This document shows, piece after piece, positions 62,800 to 64,000 of a DNA stretch of 64,000 bases (its first letter is position 1; each line of letters starts with the position of its first letter). Under the pieces are notes generated by a model, which had not been told where the DNA came from, did not search any database, and worked only from the letters and a program-made list of their open reading frames with translations. A program made the translations under genes and the position numbers. The DNA lies in NCBI RefSeq assembly GCF_947495675.1, contig NZ_CANLZX010000017.1:1-64000 (forward strand). Reading direction: 5' to 3'. The stretch is from an uncultured Algibacter sp. GTDB lineage: Bacteria > Bacteroidota > Bacteroidia > Flavobacteriales > Flavobacteriaceae.

Positions 62800-63456
62800 A
62801 TGGCAAACAATACACTCTCTTTAAATCACATAATACGTAAATCTAGTTTAAACCAAAATGCCCCATTACTTATAATGATGCACGGCTATGGTAGTGATGA
62901 AAACGATTTATTTTCATTTGCTTCAGAATTACCAGAAGAACTTTTTATAATTTCTGTAAAAGCACCGTACCCAATGCAACCATACGGAAATGCATGGTAT
63001 GCCATTAATTTTGATGAGGAAAAAGGAAAATGGAGTGATAACGAACAAGCTATAGAATCTAGAGATTTAATAGCTAAATTTATTGATGAAGCCATTGCTG
63101 AATACCCAGTAAACAAAAACAATGTAACATTATTAGGATTTAGCCAAGGTTCTATATTAAGTTATGCGGTAGCTTTAACTTATCCTGAAAAAATTAAAAA
63201 CGTAATAGCCTTAAGTGGTTATATAAATAAAGATATTTTTCCTGAAGATATAGAAAGTAGAGATTACTCAAATTTAGACTTTTATAGCTCACATGGAAGC
63301 GCAGATCAAGTTATTCCTGTAAACTGGGCTAGATTAACCTCTCCTTTTTTAGATGGCTTAAATATAAAATATAAATATTCGGAGTTTCCTGTTGGACACG
63401 GTGTTGCACCTCAAAATTTTTATGAGTTTAAGAATTGGCTATTGGAACGCATTTAA
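62800..63456 (+). CDS. Alpha/beta hydrolase, phospholipase/carboxylesterase family
   Basis: A 218-residue enzyme. The oxyanion-hole region is MMHGYGSDENDLFSFA (near 26-41), the nucleophile elbow GFSQGS has S115, and the acid and base follow in HGSADQVIPVNWA (Asp about 169) and FPVGHGVAP (His about 200). The family (Ypr/acyl-protein thioesterase-like) hydrolyses short-chain or acyl esters. It is the last gene of the BatA operon, with its ATG directly after the previous stop, and is followed by a strong terminator. Confidence 0.93.
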   Translation: MANNTLSLNHIIRKSSLNQNAPLLIMMHGYGSDENDLFSFASELPEELFIISVKAPYPMQPYGNAWYAINFDEEKGKWSDNEQAIESRDLIAKFIDEAIAEYPVNKNNVTLLGFSQGSILSYAVALTYPEKIKNVIALSGYINKDIFPEDIESRDYSNLDFYSSHGSADQVIPVNWARLTSPFLDGLNIKYKYSEFPVGHGVAPQNFYEFKNWLLERI

Positions 63457-63485
63457 AGAATTTAATTTTATAATTTATCATAAAC

Positions 63486-63514
63486 AAAAAATCCAGCTTA
63501 TAGCTGGATTTTTT
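63486..63514. terminator. Bidirectional intrinsic terminator
   Basis: AAAAAATCCAGCT and AGCTGGATTTTTT form a 13-bp perfect stem with a 3-nt loop, flanked by A and T. It separates the BatA operon from the convergent response regulator gene. Confidence 0.92.
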
Positions 63515-63534
63515 AATATCATAAAAGTAAAGTT

Positions 63535-64000
63535 TTAGCTATTAACTACCAGTCTAAAACCTTCACCATGTATATTAAGTATTTCAACTTTTTCGTCTAA
63601 TTTCATATACTTACGAAGCTTGGCTATATAAACATCCATACTACGTGATGTAAAGTAATTATCGTCGCGCCATATTTTTGTTAATGCTAATTCACGCGGC
63701 ATTAAGTCGTTTTCATGTAATGCTAACAATCGTAATAATTCATTTTCTTTTGGTGATAATTTAACAGGATCACCACCATCAAATTTCAAGAAACGCAGTT
63801 TTGAGTTTAACTCGAAACGTCCAATTTTAAATTCAAATTGTTTGCTATCAGAAATAGTTTCTGTTGCTTTTCTTTGAATAATAGCTTTAATTTTCATTAA
63901 AAGCACTTCACTATCAAACGGTTTATTTAAATAGTCATCGGCACCTACTTTATAGCCTTTTAAAACGTCTTCTTTCATCGTTTTAGCAGTTAGAAAAATA
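63535..64000 (-). CDS. OmpR-type response regulator, C-terminal part (runs off the right edge)
   Basis: Only the end of the receiver domain and the whole output domain are present. Upstream of the first ATG at 63978 the frame stays open to the edge (IFLTAKT), so that ATG is internal. The last receiver segments are LTAKT...GADDYLNKPF with the conserved lysine. The winged-helix output domain follows (FELNSKLRFLKFDGGDPVKLSPKENELLRLLALHENDLMPRELALTKIW, then MDVYIAKLRKYM). It is a DNA-binding regulator of the OmpR/PhoB class; a partner kinase is probably just beyond the edge. Confidence 0.92.
   Translation of the reverse strand, partial: IFLTAKTMKEDVLKGYKVGADDYLNKPFDSEVLLMKIKAIIQRKATETISDSKQFEFKIGRFELNSKLRFLKFDGGDPVKLSPKENELLRLLALHENDLMPRELALTKIWRDDNYFTSRSMDVYIAKLRKYMKLDEKVEILNIHGEGFRLVVNS

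Overview
The window looks like chromosomal DNA of a marine-type member of the family Flavobacteriaceae (phylum Bacteroidota). Support comes from the strongly AT-rich, Lys/Asn/Ile-rich coding, TAnnTTTG-type minus-7 promoter boxes, little sign of Shine-Dalgarno sites, a type IX secretion C-terminal domain on a subtilase, and many family-typical genes (DUF2911, DUF5916, BatA-domain, TIGR02757, fasciclin lipoprotein, LytS/LytTR pair). No rRNA, tRNA, CRISPR array, insertion sequence, prophage or plasmid gene was recognised. Most of the window is ordinary core genome.

Layout. 1-6.9 kb: adenine deaminase (cut by the left edge), tilS, a divergent sigma-like protein, pabB, an aldose-epimerase-like protein and a DEAD-box-type helicase. 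6.9-8.9 kb: a small accessory-looking stretch with a palindromic repeat, a protein with a HEPN-like Rx5H motif and a two-helix membrane protein with long helical arms. 9-14 kb: a MotA/TolQ/ExbB-like channel, a LytS/LytTR two-component pair, and two paralogous ECF sigma factors flanking an MscS channel, with a duplicated 3' element plus terminator. 14-20.8 kb: S1/P1 nuclease, lpdA, an S41 lipoprotein peptidase, smpB, two small genes and pcm. 20.9-30.8 kb: a long co-directional run (Gfo/Idh oxidoreductase, 3-hydroxyacyl-CoA dehydrogenase, DUF1015, YggS, an exonuclease/GIY-YIG fusion, DUF3857 transglutaminase-like protein, K+ channel, miaA, acetyltransferase). 30.8-33.5 kb: an ECF sigma / anti-sigma / repeat-protein operon. 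33.7-49.3 kb: DUF2911, meaB, PAP2, MATE, a candidate structured small RNA, a FabK/NMO-like enzyme, a T9SS subtilase, mnmA, a three-domain fasciclin lipoprotein, a MORN/YwqK-like protein, yidC, pyrG and two hypotheticals. 49.4-64 kb: folE, DUF5916 outer-membrane protein, LolD-like ATPase, MFS transporter, TIGR02757, M61 peptidase, GT2 glycosyltransferase, XRE/membrane regulator, a BatA / dihydroorotase-like / DUF4870 / esterase operon, and an OmpR-type response regulator cut by the right edge.

How genes work together. tRNA maturation (tilS, mnmA, miaA) and translation rescue (smpB) are scattered as single genes. Folate and nucleotide metabolism is represented by pabB, folE, pyrG and ade. Envelope functions dominate the rest: YidC, LolD, T9SS cargo, fasciclin, MscS, three ECF sigma systems. 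The most unusual points are: (i) an exonuclease/GIY-YIG gene whose only plausible start is AUU; (ii) a roughly 125-nt three-hairpin RNA candidate at 37.8-37.9 kb with its own minus-7 box and intrinsic terminator; (iii) three copies of a palindromic repeat, each placed 5 nt after a stop codon; (iv) the HEPN-like/membrane gene pair; (v) a dihydroorotase homologue that has lost its metal-binding histidines; and (vi) several minus-7 boxes so close to start codons that the mRNAs should be leaderless.
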